64,000 bases of DNA from a bacterium (GCA_024743255.1 JANSWY010000013.1:20675-84674), one strand, 5' to 3'. Positions 18,023 through 28,055 are shown, numbered from the stretch's first letter. The notes: generated by a model not told the origin, from the letters alone. Translations and numbers: made by a program.

Positions 18023-20597
18023 TTTATTGATTTTGCTTTTATTGACTGTCGGCAAAGTTGCTTTTAGTCAATCCAGCATGGATAATTCCATGTTGTTCAA
18101 AGATTTCATCGCATATATAGATGAAAACTCAGACTACCGATTTTCTTATCCTGATGATATAAAGAATAAAAGGTTAATCATTAATGAAAGAATAAATATT
18201 AATGATCCTGATTCATTTAAAGAGTTTTTGGAGAGCGCTGGTATCGCTATTAAAGTCAGGAAGAATCTTTTGATTTTTAAGAAGGTTAAAGTTTTTGAGG
18301 AACCTGTCATTTCAGAACAGCAAAACGAAGTTCAAAATAGAGTAGTTTCTGGTTTTGTGAGAGATGGGAATTCAGGAGAAAGCCTAATTGGGGCACATGT
18401 TATTGATATTGCAACTGGTCGTGGAGTAACCACTAACTTATACGGTTTCTTCAGTTTGACCCTAACGGGAGATACTATTGAAGTAAGCTTCATAGGCTAT
18501 GAACCTCAACGAATAGTAGCAAAACCAGGTGTTTCAGATTACGAGTTTGGTTTAATTCCATCAACTAAAATGCTTTCTGAAGTAGTTATTACCAGTGAAA
18601 GAGAAATTCATGAAGTAACAGAGATGAGTAAGGTCACTCTTCAGCCGGAAAAGATTAAAAAACTGCCAGTATTCATGGGTGAAACTGATGTAATGAAGAC
18701 TCTTCAGCTATTACCGGGAGTTCAATCAGGAAATGAAGGTTCATCTGGAATCTATGTCAGGGGAGGTGGACAAGATCAGAATCTTATTTTGTTGGATGGT
18801 GTACCTGTTTATAACGCCAATCATCTATTCGGCTTCTTTTCAGTATTCAATGCAGATGCAATCAATCAGGTTTCCTTGATTAAAGGCGGTTTTCCAGCCA
18901 GGTATGGTGGCAAGCTTTCTTCAGTCATTGATATTCAAATGAAAGAAGGAAATATGAATGAATTTGAAGGAGAAGGAGCGGTTGGATTGATTGCTTCAAA
19001 ACTGACACTAAGTGGCCCGATTAATCAAGGCAAGACTTCTTTTATGGTTTCAGGGAGAAGGACTTACATAGATGCTTTGACAGTTCCGTTAATGAAATGG
19101 TCCGGTGCAGATAGGGTTTTTGGATATAATTTCTGGGATCTTAATGCCAAAATTAACCACATCGCCAACCCAAAAGATCGGTTCTATTTAAGCTTCTATT
19201 CTGGTAGAGATAAATTCTATAATGACTACAAATTCAACCAAATAGCAGACATCAATGAGAAAGAACATTCAAATATTAACTGGGGCAATATCACATCAGC
19301 TTTCAGATGGAATAGAAGGTTTACAGATCGCTTGTTTGGTAATCTAACCGCTACCTACAGTAGATATCGGTTTGAGTTGGAAACGATTTTAGATTATAAC
19401 TACGGTGAGTCTGTTGAATCCCCAGACCTGTATAGGGAGAACGATTACTTCTCAAATATCCAGGACCTGGGTGTTAAAATGGATTTTGATTATTTTTTGA
19501 ATAATAATCATCAAGTGAAATTTGGTGTAAATGCGATCAACCATCAGTTAAAACCAGGTATATCCAGCTTCAGATCTCATACAGAAACTGATACAACTTT
19601 TGGATCTACCAAAGTTGATCTGAATGAGTTTTATGCATACCTGGAGGATGAATTCAAATTATTCAATTCAACTAGCTTGAATGTAGGGCTTCACTTCTCG
19701 GGAGCTGAGGTGGCTTCAAGGAATTACTTTTATCTACAACCTAGAATCTCATTGAATCAAAAAGTCGCTAAAAACTGGTCAGTCAAAGCGTCATATGCGA
19801 GGATGGCCCAATACATTCATCTGTTAGTGAACTCAGGAGTTGGGTTGCCAACTGATCTCTGGGTGCCGAGTACTGATTTGGTGAAACCTCAAGTTTCTGA
19901 CCAGATTGCATTAGGCGTGGCATCTACGTTTATAGGAATGGAAGTGTCGGTTGAAGGTTACTATAAATGGATGGATAATTTGATCGAGTACAAAGAAGGT
20001 GCTGGGTTTCTGGATATAGATAGCGAATGGGAACATAAGGTAGAATTTGGGAAGGGAGATAGTTACGGGGTTGAATTGTTTGTTCAGAAGAAAGTTGGAA
20101 GGTCGACTGGATGGGTAGGATATACCTGGTCAAAGACAACAAGGGAGTTTCCTAATTTGAATTTTGGAAAGCCATTTCCATATAGATATGATCGAAGGCA
20201 TGACATTTCAGTCGTCTATAACTACGAGTTGAATAAAAGAATCAATGTAAGTGGTGTCTGGGTGTATGGAACCGGTAATGCAATTACGCTACCAACAGCT
20301 AGTATTCCTAAAGCCACATGGGACTCAAGCGGCCCGTCTTATGAGGAATTTGTGAAACAATACCCAGGCCGAAACTCCACCAGAATGCAAGATTATCACC
20401 GTTTGGATTTGAGTATTAGTTTTAAGAAACAGAAGAGATGGGGAGAAAGGTCGTGGGTTTTTGGAGTGTACAATGCCTATAGCAGACAGAATCCAACATT
20501 CATTGATTTTGATGACACAAAACCCAATGAAAAACAATTCAAAAAAATCAGTTTGTTTCCAATAATTCCTAATGTCAGCTATCAGTTTAAATTCTAA
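18006..20597 (+). CDS. TonB-dependent receptor with STN signalling domain
   Basis: Outer-membrane transporter of 863 residues. A signal peptide (about 1-22) is followed by a secretin/TonB short N-terminal domain (about 30-100) that talks to FecR, a carboxypeptidase-regulatory-like domain (VSGFVRDGNSGESLIGAHV, about 115-190), a plug (LPGVQSGNEGSSGIYVRGGG, LLDGVPVYNANHLFGFFS, about 210-320) and a beta-barrel ending in the aromatic SYQFKF. Domain order and length are typical of Bacteroidota receptors that work with a DUF4249 lipoprotein rather than SusD. The imported substrate is unknown. It is cotranscribed with fecR upstream and the DUF4249 gene 3 bases downstream. Confidence 0.95.
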   Translation: MEMRASLLILLLLTVGKVAFSQSSMDNSMLFKDFIAYIDENSDYRFSYPDDIKNKRLIINERININDPDSFKEFLESAGIAIKVRKNLLIFKKVKVFEEPVISEQQNEVQNRVVSGFVRDGNSGESLIGAHVIDIATGRGVTTNLYGFFSLTLTGDTIEVSFIGYEPQRIVAKPGVSDYEFGLIPSTKMLSEVVITSEREIHEVTEMSKVTLQPEKIKKLPVFMGETDVMKTLQLLPGVQSGNEGSSGIYVRGGGQDQNLILLDGVPVYNANHLFGFFSVFNADAINQVSLIKGGFPARYGGKLSSVIDIQMKEGNMNEFEGEGAVGLIASKLTLSGPINQGKTSFMVSGRRTYIDALTVPLMKWSGADRVFGYNFWDLNAKINHIANPKDRFYLSFYSGRDKFYNDYKFNQIADINEKEHSNINWGNITSAFRWNRRFTDRLFGNLTATYSRYRFELETILDYNYGESVESPDLYRENDYFSNIQDLGVKMDFDYFLNNNHQVKFGVNAINHQLKPGISSFRSHTETDTTFGSTKVDLNEFYAYLEDEFKLFNSTSLNVGLHFSGAEVASRNYFYLQPRISLNQKVAKNWSVKASYARMAQYIHLLVNSGVGLPTDLWVPSTDLVKPQVSDQIALGVASTFIGMEVSVEGYYKWMDNLIEYKEGAGFLDIDSEWEHKVEFGKGDSYGVELFVQKKVGRSTGWVGYTWSKTTREFPNLNFGKPFPYRYDRRHDISVVYNYELNKRINVSGVWVYGTGNAITLPTASIPKATWDSSGPSYEEFVKQYPGRNSTRMQDYHRLDLSISFKKQKRWGERSWVFGVYNAYSRQNPTFIDFDDTKPNEKQFKKISLFPIIPNVSYQFKF

Positions 20598-20600
20598 CAA

Positions 20601-21515
20601 ATGAGAAGATTACTATATATCATATGTGCAGTGTTTATAGCTCAGAGCTGCGAAACACCAATAGATCCCAAGTTGCCAGAAAATGGAAGTGATGTAGTTG
20701 TTTACTCATTCTACAGACCTGATTCAAGAATTCAAATGGATGTGTTTAACGCAATCCCAATCTTAGATGTAAATAGCTTTCAAAGATTAGAAAATCTAGA
20801 GGTTAGGTTAAATGTTAATGGGGATTTTCAGGAAGTGCTCTTAGAGGAAAATGGATCGTACATATCGTCAATATTACCGGAAGAAGGCGATACATATTCT
20901 TTCGAATTAATGAGTGAAGATGGATTGGTAAGTGCCTCCAGTTACATACCGGAATCAGTTGAGATATTGAATGCAACTTTGTCCAGAGAATTGGTGGATA
21001 TCAATATCGGGGAATATGGATATCCAGCGGAAGTGACTTTTCAAGATCCTGCGGGAGTTAGCAATTACTATTCTTTGGAGGTGTTTGTAGAAGAGTGCTC
21101 TGTTGGTTGCAGCAATCAAACAATTGAAGGAGAATTGAACGAAGTGTTAATAGAAGATCTTGATGTTGATACTGGAGGGACTACTGATGTAATAATTGGA
21201 GGAGGACCAGAGGCAATTGATGGTTTCAGATACCTTTATTTTGAAGATGACAGTTTTGATGGTGAAGTTTTTACGTTCAACTTTTATATTATTCCAACGA
21301 TTCTCAATTTTGATAGAAGCGATGATGTCAAGGTGCGGTTTGTCTTAAAATCATTAACCAAAGAATACTTCGATTACCTAGTCACTTCAGATTATCAGCT
21401 GACCCTGGAGGAAGAGGGATCTTTATCGGAACCAGTTCAGATTTCTACCAATATCAATAATGGGATGGGTGTGTTTGCGGGATACAATTATAATGTCTAC
21501 TCATTGCAACCATAG
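20601..21515 (+). CDS. DUF4249-family lipoprotein
   Basis: A 304-residue lipoprotein. The signal peptide MRRLLYIICAVFIAQSC ends in the lipobox Cys, followed by ETPIDPKLP, then the DUF4249-like VVVYSFYRPDSRIQMDVFNAIPI. The rest is beta-rich. DUF4249 proteins consistently follow TonB receptors with STN domains and probably act as surface partners. The start lies 3 bases after the receptor stop, so it is the last gene of the sigma/anti-sigma/receptor operon. Confidence 0.9.
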   Translation: MRRLLYIICAVFIAQSCETPIDPKLPENGSDVVVYSFYRPDSRIQMDVFNAIPILDVNSFQRLENLEVRLNVNGDFQEVLLEENGSYISSILPEEGDTYSFELMSEDGLVSASSYIPESVEILNATLSRELVDINIGEYGYPAEVTFQDPAGVSNYYSLEVFVEECSVGCSNQTIEGELNEVLIEDLDVDTGGTTDVIIGGGPEAIDGFRYLYFEDDSFDGEVFTFNFYIIPTILNFDRSDDVKVRFVLKSLTKEYFDYLVTSDYQLTLEEEGSLSEPVQISTNINNGMGVFAGYNYNVYSLQP

Positions 21516-21576
21516 TATTTAGAAACATATGTGCGCATTTATGCAACTTTCATAAGAATGATTCAGTCCTTATTGT

Positions 21577-22707
21577 ATGATTGAATTGCTAGGAATCAAT
21601 GGCGTAGTTGTTGCAATAGCTTTTGGTTTGCTTCAGGGTACGGCAATTATTGTCTTGTATCTCTTCAAAAGAAAAACAGCTAAACACAGATATCTAATCA
21701 TGTTTTTAGCGACACTGCTTTTCGTTCAATTGTATTCCTTTTTTATTGCTTCTGGTTGGATGCTCAATTTCACTTGGTTGTTAAATACTAATGTACCGTT
21801 TACCCTGATTTTGGCGCCTGTGGCTTTGTTTTACACTTATGAGTTGTTGGGAGTAAAAATCAAACCCGGTGTTCTGATTCTTCACCTACTTCCGGCAGTT
21901 TTATACTTTGTGTATTCGTTCAATTTCTTCCTACAAAGCGATGCTTATAAATTCAATATCATCAATCAAATGATAGATGCGGGATTGCCTGCCAGACCTT
22001 ACACTAAGACATTTCCTTCAGATCCTTGGGATCTCCAGGGGTGGGTAGTTGTTGAATTGATTTCTTTACAGCTTTTGGTTTACGGTATCTATGGGGCTGG
22101 ATTTGTGATTAGATTTAAAGACAAAATTTCTAATATCCAGAAATCTTGGACAATTTTCTTAAACATTATCTTGATTGGAGCAGGAATCACATTGTTTCTA
22201 TCAGAGGGTGGTGTGGTCAATGGGTACGTTTTCTTTGAAAGTCCATTTCCGAGATTTTCGGGGGATGTATTTAGTACACTGGCTTTATACAGCATGACAC
22301 TTTATTTGATTTTTAATCCAGATATTTTGACGGTTGGACAAAAGAAGTATTCCAAATCTTCTTTGAGTACCGACTATATAAAAGCAAAACACCACCAACT
22401 GATTAAGTTGTTTGATGAAGAAAAATTATATCTGACCCCAGGATTTAACTTGGACATGCTTTCAGCTGAATCTGGTATAAGTAAGCATCATATATCGCAA
22501 ATATTGAATGCGGAAGAAGGAATGTCCTTTCTGGATCTAACAAACCAATACAGGATAAAAGAGGCGCAGGAAATACTCAGTGAATCTCAATTTATAAAGA
22601 TGGAGGTACTTGCCAACCAACTTGGTTATCGCTCAAAGTCTTCATTTTTCAATGCCTTCAAAAAAATCACAAACACCACTCCAGGGGCGTATCAGCAGTC
22701 AGTTTGA
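21577..22707 (+). CDS. AraC-family regulator with seven-helix membrane domain
   Basis: A 376-residue protein whose N-terminal part (about 1-250) has seven hydrophobic segments, and whose C-terminal 120 residues are an AraC HTH pair (GFNLDMLSAESGISKHHISQ and VLANQLGYRSKSSFFNAFKKITNTTPGAYQ). Membrane-bound AraC regulators of this shape are frequent in Bacteroidota; how the membrane domain senses a signal is not known. It sits 61 bases after the DUF4249 gene in the same direction and may regulate, or simply neighbour, that locus. Confidence 0.9.
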   Translation: MIELLGINGVVVAIAFGLLQGTAIIVLYLFKRKTAKHRYLIMFLATLLFVQLYSFFIASGWMLNFTWLLNTNVPFTLILAPVALFYTYELLGVKIKPGVLILHLLPAVLYFVYSFNFFLQSDAYKFNIINQMIDAGLPARPYTKTFPSDPWDLQGWVVVELISLQLLVYGIYGAGFVIRFKDKISNIQKSWTIFLNIILIGAGITLFLSEGGVVNGYVFFESPFPRFSGDVFSTLALYSMTLYLIFNPDILTVGQKKYSKSSLSTDYIKAKHHQLIKLFDEEKLYLTPGFNLDMLSAESGISKHHISQILNAEEGMSFLDLTNQYRIKEAQEILSESQFIKMEVLANQLGYRSKSSFFNAFKKITNTTPGAYQQSV

Positions 22708-22794
22708 GTATTTTCCAATTGGATTGAACTGAGTTTGAACAGATGTCAGGTTTAATTTGTGACCGTTCACCTATCTATGGGAGAAAAAAAGGTT

Positions 22795-24027
22795 ATGAAA
22801 AAGCTCATATTAAAACTCTCATTAGTTTTCATGTTCTCAGGTGCATGTTTATCCCAGAATCTTTCAAAGGAAGAATGGTTAGAGGATATCCAGTATCTAG
22901 ATAAGAAGATTGAAAAGCAATTTGTGTCATTTGATCCAACAGTGAAATCAAACTTTAAAACCGAGATCGATCAATTGAAGAAGAAAGTTGGTGAACTTAA
23001 AGATTATCAAATCGCTTGCGAAATAATGCGTTTGATGTCGTTACTAAAGGATGGTCACTCAGAGCTCAATATAGGCCATGCGAATGTTGGTTTCATCAAA
23101 CTACCGTTGTTACTGTATTTCTTTGAGGATTCACTATATGTCATTGCAGCCCATCAACAATATCAGAATTTGATAGGTAAACCAATATCCCATTTTAATG
23201 GCATGACAACTTCAAAAGTCTTTGAAACACTAAAAAAGAGAATGTCTGCCGATAACGATATGGAATATCTCCATGCGGCTCCAGGTTATTTGATTCTACC
23301 TCAATTACTGGAATGTATTGGTATATCTGGTGATCCAGGAAAAGTGAAATTATCTGTAGGTGGTGAAACCGTGGAGCTTACAGGTATTTCAAGAGATCAA
23401 TATAATAATGGTAAGTGGTCTACAACTCATAGTATTAATTCGATAGAAAGACCATTATATCTTTCTGGCTATGATAAATACTATTGGCACAAGTATCTGG
23501 ATGTTGAAAAGACCATGTATTTTAATTTCAGAAGGGTTAATAACCAAAAAGAAGAAGAATCGATTAAGAAATACATCAAGGGACTATTTGACGAAATAGA
23601 CCAGGTAAAACCAGAAAAACTGATCATTGATTTCAGACTTAATAATGGAGGTAATTACGGCTTAAGTAGACCTTTAATTGATGCAATAGTGGAAAGATCA
23701 TGGTTGAATCAGTCCGGTAAGATTTGGGTGGTGAATGGAAGAAGAACATTCTCCGCAGCTTCGGTTGCAACTATTTATTTAAAAACTGAGACAGAGGCAA
23801 TTATAGTGGGAGAACCAGGCCGAACTCATCCTAACTGGTCTGACAATAACGAATACATGAATCTCCCAAATAGTAATTACTTACTGGAATATACGACCAG
23901 AATAAAAGAGCACTGGCCTGAAAAGCCTGATTTAGACAGAATTCCTGTTGATGTATACATACCACCTAGTTTTGAAGCATACCAATCGGGAGAAGATGTA
24001 GTGATGTCCTATATTTTGAAACAGTAA
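22795..24027 (+). CDS. Exported S41-like peptidase family protein
   Basis: About 410 residues from the ATG at 22795, which begins a clean signal peptide (MKKLILKLSLVFMFSGACLSQ); the upstream in-frame ATG at 22759 would add charged residues ahead of it. The C-terminal part carries S41/tricorn-core features: LIIDFRLNNGGNYG, the likely nucleophile Ser in GRRTFSAASVATIYLK, and AIIVGEPGRTHPN. A preceding stretch with LLKDGHSELNIG matches the N-terminal part of such proteins. No PDZ domain is obvious. Substrate is unknown; a periplasmic protease or a non-peptidase relative are both possible. It is followed by a strong terminator. Confidence 0.8.
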   Translation: MKKLILKLSLVFMFSGACLSQNLSKEEWLEDIQYLDKKIEKQFVSFDPTVKSNFKTEIDQLKKKVGELKDYQIACEIMRLMSLLKDGHSELNIGHANVGFIKLPLLLYFFEDSLYVIAAHQQYQNLIGKPISHFNGMTTSKVFETLKKRMSADNDMEYLHAAPGYLILPQLLECIGISGDPGKVKLSVGGETVELTGISRDQYNNGKWSTTHSINSIERPLYLSGYDKYYWHKYLDVEKTMYFNFRRVNNQKEEESIKKYIKGLFDEIDQVKPEKLIIDFRLNNGGNYGLSRPLIDAIVERSWLNQSGKIWVVNGRRTFSAASVATIYLKTETEAIIVGEPGRTHPNWSDNNEYMNLPNSNYLLEYTTRIKEHWPEKPDLDRIPVDVYIPPSFEAYQSGEDVVMSYILKQ

Positions 24028-24032
24028 TAAAC

Positions 24033-24062
24033 AAAAAAAGTCCTCACGCAGTGAGGACTTTC
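24033..24062. terminator. Bidirectional hairpin terminator
   Basis: Stem AAAGTCCTCAC / GTGAGGACTTT with a GCA loop between two converging genes. The A-run on its left becomes a T-run for leftward transcripts, so it fits best as the terminator of the minus-strand outer-membrane protein gene. It can also stop the protease transcript. Confidence 0.85.
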
Positions 24063-24083
24063 TAAACGTTGTTGATTGGAAGT

Positions 24084-24638
24084 TTAGAATGCAAATCCTA
24101 TAGCAAAATGTAACTCAGGAGAGAAACCTTCAAATAGGTCTTCACTTTCAAATGAATCGCCATCTCCTTCTTTTACATTGAGATTAAAGTCTGAATATTT
24201 TCCTCCGAATGCCAGGTCAATAATGAAGTTTTCATTTTTACCCATTAACCACTGCATACCAGCTTTAGCACCAGCTCTGTATATGTTTAATGCTCCTTTG
24301 AAACCCGAGTCACCATCTTTTACTGTAAAGTTGTTGTACTTCATGAATGGAGCTACATAAAATCCGTCCATAGCATTTTTGTTAACATAAAATCTGAATT
24401 CCGGTACAAGACCCAGTCCTGAAAAGCTGTCTCCACTGTTGTTAAAACTGAAGTAAGAAACTCCTAACTGAGCTGAAGTGGATTCAGAAAATTTTCTTTC
24501 ATAGTTTACTTTTCCTAACCCTACAATTAGTCCTAGAGGGTTTGCTTTAAATGCGTTGTTTTTACTTGAACCGTCCTGTGCGAATACTGCTGATGAACCA
24601 AGAATAAAAAGTGCGATAATTAATGTGAGTTTTTTCAT
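24084..24638 (-). CDS. Outer-membrane beta-barrel protein
   Basis: A 184-residue protein with a signal peptide (MKKLTLIIALFILGSSAVFAQ) and alternating hydrophobic/polar strands (SAQLGVSYFSFNN, LGLVPEFRFYVN, GFYVAPFMKYNNFTV). It ends in the aromatic FAIGFAF, a typical C-terminal insertion signal of small eight-strand barrels of the OmpA/OmpX-like type. It stands alone between a terminator and a 371-base noncoding gap. No function can be assigned beyond outer-membrane location. Confidence 0.85.
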   Translation of the reverse strand: MKKLTLIIALFILGSSAVFAQDGSSKNNAFKANPLGLIVGLGKVNYERKFSESTSAQLGVSYFSFNNSGDSFSGLGLVPEFRFYVNKNAMDGFYVAPFMKYNNFTVKDGDSGFKGALNIYRAGAKAGMQWLMGKNENFIIDLAFGGKYSDFNLNVKEGDGDSFESEDLFEGFSPELHFAIGFAF

Positions 24639-25009
24639 TGTGATAATAAGTTATGTATTTTGTTTTTGATATCGGTCAATGTACAAATGGCGTGCCAAGA
24701 ATTTCGGGTGTTGGAGAAATTATTCAATTATTTAATGAAAAAATTCAATTATCATTTAAGTGATTCTTCTGTAAGTCTCAGAAAAACAGATTGTTACATG
24801 TTTTTATTTTTCAAGAAAAAATATTCATGTTTTAGTGCAAAACTGATTTTGGGACGTAAGCCGAAAGGCTGAAATAAAAACTGGGCCTCACCAAAATACC
24901 TGTTCAACTCAAATTTCCCCTTTTCATTCACACAGAAGCGTTGTATGCAATTAGTTTGAATATCTTGGATTTCAACAGCGGTAAACCTAAACCAATTCAA
25001 CTATAAGCT
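24639..25009. other. 371-base intergenic region
   Basis: Lies between two divergent genes. Two overlapping open frames here (24660-24872 + and 24794-25000 -) have no family features and unlikely composition, so I read none as a gene. The only structure seen is a short AGCC-GAAA-GGCT tetraloop hairpin at 24859-24870. Promoters for both neighbours must lie here, but I could not pick clear boxes. Confidence 0.5.
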
Positions 25010-25411
25010 ATGGTAGGAAATTATATTTCTCTAACCTCATTGGAACAGAGTAAAAAAGGAAATGCAGGTACATATTCCTCAAACATCAGGACTGTATTAA
25101 GTCCGGATTTAAACCTTGCAATTATATCAGGAGATTTTTGTGATTCGAAATCAGTGTCTCAGTTAGAAAGGCTATTAGAAAGCATCAAGGCCCATCTAAT
25201 TACTTCAGATCAGCTAACAATTCACCTTGCTCTTCAGAAAGTGGACCAAGACGCGATTGGTTTGCTCGTAGATCTGATTAGGATTTTGAATATAGGATCA
25301 TTAATTGACAAAGCAATTTGCTTACATTGGGTTACTTCAGATAACCCAGTGGTAAACAGGATAGGAGAGGAATTTCAAATGACATGTGCATTTGAATGGA
25401 GGAACCAATAA
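25010..25411 (+). CDS. SiaC-like (DUF1987) regulatory protein without obvious phosphosite
   Basis: A 133-residue cytoplasmic protein. Its pattern follows SiaC, the phosphoregulated partner of SiaA/SiaB in Pseudomonas. A first strand pair LNLAIISGDF is followed by an amphipathic helix, a hydrophobic strand LTIHLALQ, a helix AIGLLVDLIRILN, a strand ICLHWV and the end motif IGEEFQMTCAFEW, close to the SiaC ending in an EEF-x-x-x-C-x-F pattern. In SiaC a Thr in an NTSS segment is phosphorylated; here the equivalent stretch reads KVDQDAIG with no Ser or Thr. No siaA/siaB genes are adjacent. The family call is from motif memory and is moderate. Confidence 0.5.
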   Translation: MVGNYISLTSLEQSKKGNAGTYSSNIRTVLSPDLNLAIISGDFCDSKSVSQLERLLESIKAHLITSDQLTIHLALQKVDQDAIGLLVDLIRILNIGSLIDKAICLHWVTSDNPVVNRIGEEFQMTCAFEWRNQ

Positions 25412-25441
25412 AAAAGGCTGACCAACCCAGTCAGCCTTGAT
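25411..25441. terminator. Bidirectional hairpin terminator
   Basis: Stem AAGGCTGAC / GTCAGCCTT with a 7-base loop, flanked on the left by A5. For leftward transcripts this gives a T-run, so it terminates the permease operon; it also follows the SiaC-like gene directly. Confidence 0.85.
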
Positions 25442-25457
25442 TGTTGATGAATTGATT

Positions 25458-28055
25458 TCATTCTTTACCTATAGAGTCTACTGGATTAGCTCTTGCTGTA
25501 AATAATATCTTCGCTGAAACGGATATAAGTACTACAGCCAGAGCAATACCACCTCCAACTAGTAGATAACTTAATTTTACGGTTGTATGGTAAGCAAAAA
25601 CATTGATTACTTTAAGTGCTACAATGTAGGTTGTCACTAGGCCAAGTACAGCTGCTATACTATACAATATCAGATATTCCTTAAGTAAAAGGCTGAATAA
25701 GTTTGATACACCTGCTCCTAGTACCTTCCGGATTGCAATCATCTTTTGTTGCATTTTGGTTGAGTGAGAAACCAGACTATAAAGCCCCAGGGCTGCAAGG
25801 AAAATTGCCAGCACAGAAAAGAATACAAACATCTTACTTACATTTCCTAATGTCTCAATATAGCTTCTGTCGAAATTATCTTCCAATAACTCAAATTGTA
25901 TTGGTTCATTAGGGAAGGCGCTATTAAATGTATTATTCAAATAAGAAATGGTTTCTTCTCTTTTTCCAGAAACTTTGACTGATATCAAGCTATAGTTCAG
26001 TCCTTGGTTTCTCACAACAAGTCCCATTGGTGGGATCTTCTTAAACATAGTGAAATCATTGAAGTCTTTTACCACACCAATTACATGGTATGTAGTGTTA
26101 CCTGATTTCAATTGTTTACCAATTGCTTCATCCCAACTAAAATACTCTTTAGTAGTTTCGTTTATGATAATGCCATTAGATATGTCGGTAGAAAAAGACT
26201 TATCAAAAGTTCTTCCGGCTGTAAGCTCCAAACCATATGTCTCTATGAAATCTGTGTCCACACGATGAATTCTCAGCTTCACATGTTCAGTTTCATTATT
26301 ATCCTGCCATTCCACTTGTAATGGGTCACTTCCAAAATAAGGACCGGACCCTGATAAACTAACGTTCTTGATATTACTGTTAGATAGTATTTCCTGTTTG
26401 ATAGATTTTAATTTTTCATCTGAATTGCCACTTCCCAATGTGACGTAAGTTCTGGCGAGATCAAATCTGTCAAATCCGATATCTCTTGTTTCCAAAAAAC
26501 TAATTTGCTCTGCGATTAATATCGAGGTGAAAATTAGTGGCATAGCTATGAATAGTTGAAAGGTAACAAGGACCTTTCGAGATATAGATTTTCTGCGCAG
26601 AGAAGAATTACCCTGAATGAGAGCACTGATTTTGAGAGCTGACAGATAAAGAGTAGGATACAAACCTGTGATTATTCCTCCAAGCAAGGCAAATAAAAAC
26701 ACCTGACCAATAAATCCAGAACTGTTTATGATATCCAATTCTAGTGGCCTATTTACAATCAGGTTGTAATAGGGTAATATGAGGAAAGTAAGACCAAGTG
26801 CCAATACAAATCCAACAAGAGCAACAAGCAGTCCCTCTATCATAAATTGAATCGCGAAGCTACCTCTGGAACCACCCATCACTTTCTTAATGCCAATCTC
26901 CAGTTCTCTGTTGATTAATTCAGCAGAGGTGGAGTTCATGTAGTTTAAAGCGGTGATTAGGCTGGTAAATATTAGCACTATATAGAAGAGGTATATGATA
27001 GTTTTAGTACTACCTTTTCCTATTCCCCCTCGTACTTTTGCTGTGTCAAGATATACATCGGATAATGGCCTTAGTGAAAGTGTTTCAGTTTGATATGAAT
27101 TTGGTTCAATGTGTTTTTCCAGAAAATTTGAAACACGATCATCTACCAGCGATGCACTAGCGTTACGTTGTAACTGAATATAGCAAACACTTCCTCTTGA
27201 ATCCCATGTTTTGAGGTTGTAATTGTGTAATCGGGTGATGGTGCTGAAGCTGAGAATGTAATCCATCACAAGGTGTGAATTATGTCGATAATCCTCAAAA
27301 ACTCCAGTTACGACTACATCTAATTCTTTATTCAAATTAATCGTCTTGCCTAGATATTGGCCATTAGGAAAATACTTATGAGCCAGAGTCTTAGAAAGAA
27401 CAATGCTTGATGGATTTTGTAATGCGCTTGTTTGATCACCTTCCAGAAGTTCTATTTCAAACATTTGTAAGAATCCATTATCAGCAAACAATCCAGACTT
27501 TTCATGCACAACCTGTTCTCCTAAGACCATGTAATCCGCTGTTTTTCTCAAGTTAACAGCTGATTTAATTTCAGGTAATGTAGCTGCCAGTTCATTAGCT
27601 AAAGGGTAGGGGGTATTATCCCATGTTTCCTGAATTTTTTCACTTTTGAACTCCGTTTCAACTCTATAAATATTTGGGTTGAAAGAATCGTAAGAGGTTT
27701 CATAGTTGATATAAAGTAACATGAGCATTATTGATACTAATCCAATAGTCAATCCACTGATGTTAATAAGAGAATGAGTGCGGTTACGATACAGCCGTCT
27801 GATCGCAACCAGGAAATTGAGTTTTGACATACCTAAATAATTGAGTTTGAGACCTGAGTAAAGAAATCTTATCATCCTGGGACGAAAGAGTTTCAAGACT
27901 TCAGTTGTAAATATCCTACGGGCTTGTTTAATGCCTTTTTCCTCCACATTTTCATAAAAGAACTCCAACAAATCTCCTTCAATGTGATACCGCAGATCCC
28001 TGCGACAAAACCATCTGAAGAATTGAAGTACTAACCGTGGAGGTTTAGGGTTCAA
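25458..28055 (-). CDS. FtsX/MacB-type permease with N-terminal prefix domain
   Basis: An 865-residue inner-membrane protein. The first 80 residues (PKPPRLVLQFFRWFCR, IEGDLLEFFYENV) are the permease prefix domain 2 seen in Cytophagales ABC permeases. Two MacB-like modules follow, each with a TM helix, a periplasmic domain and three TM helices of FtsX type; ELEIGIKKVMGGSRGSFAIQF and KMIAIRKVLGAGVSNLFSLL mark the two FtsX domains. No ATPase gene is adjacent, so an ATPase must be supplied from elsewhere. Its ATG overlaps the stop of the PadR gene upstream by 4 bases, so regulator and permease are coupled. Probable role is export or envelope stress; the substrate is unknown. Confidence 0.9.
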   Translation of the reverse strand: MNPKPPRLVLQFFRWFCRRDLRYHIEGDLLEFFYENVEEKGIKQARRIFTTEVLKLFRPRMIRFLYSGLKLNYLGMSKLNFLVAIRRLYRNRTHSLINISGLTIGLVSIMLMLLYINYETSYDSFNPNIYRVETEFKSEKIQETWDNTPYPLANELAATLPEIKSAVNLRKTADYMVLGEQVVHEKSGLFADNGFLQMFEIELLEGDQTSALQNPSSIVLSKTLAHKYFPNGQYLGKTINLNKELDVVVTGVFEDYRHNSHLVMDYILSFSTITRLHNYNLKTWDSRGSVCYIQLQRNASASLVDDRVSNFLEKHIEPNSYQTETLSLRPLSDVYLDTAKVRGGIGKGSTKTIIYLFYIVLIFTSLITALNYMNSTSAELINRELEIGIKKVMGGSRGSFAIQFMIEGLLVALVGFVLALGLTFLILPYYNLIVNRPLELDIINSSGFIGQVFLFALLGGIITGLYPTLYLSALKISALIQGNSSLRRKSISRKVLVTFQLFIAMPLIFTSILIAEQISFLETRDIGFDRFDLARTYVTLGSGNSDEKLKSIKQEILSNSNIKNVSLSGSGPYFGSDPLQVEWQDNNETEHVKLRIHRVDTDFIETYGLELTAGRTFDKSFSTDISNGIIINETTKEYFSWDEAIGKQLKSGNTTYHVIGVVKDFNDFTMFKKIPPMGLVVRNQGLNYSLISVKVSGKREETISYLNNTFNSAFPNEPIQFELLEDNFDRSYIETLGNVSKMFVFFSVLAIFLAALGLYSLVSHSTKMQQKMIAIRKVLGAGVSNLFSLLLKEYLILYSIAAVLGLVTTYIVALKVINVFAYHTTVKLSYLLVGGGIALAVVLISVSAKILFTARANPVDSIGKE

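Noticed and set aside
24660..25000. Two overlapping ORFs in the 24.6-25.0 kb gap
   Set aside because: Composition is Phe/Cys/Lys-rich, typical of noncoding AT-rich DNA, with no motifs and on opposite strands over the same bases.
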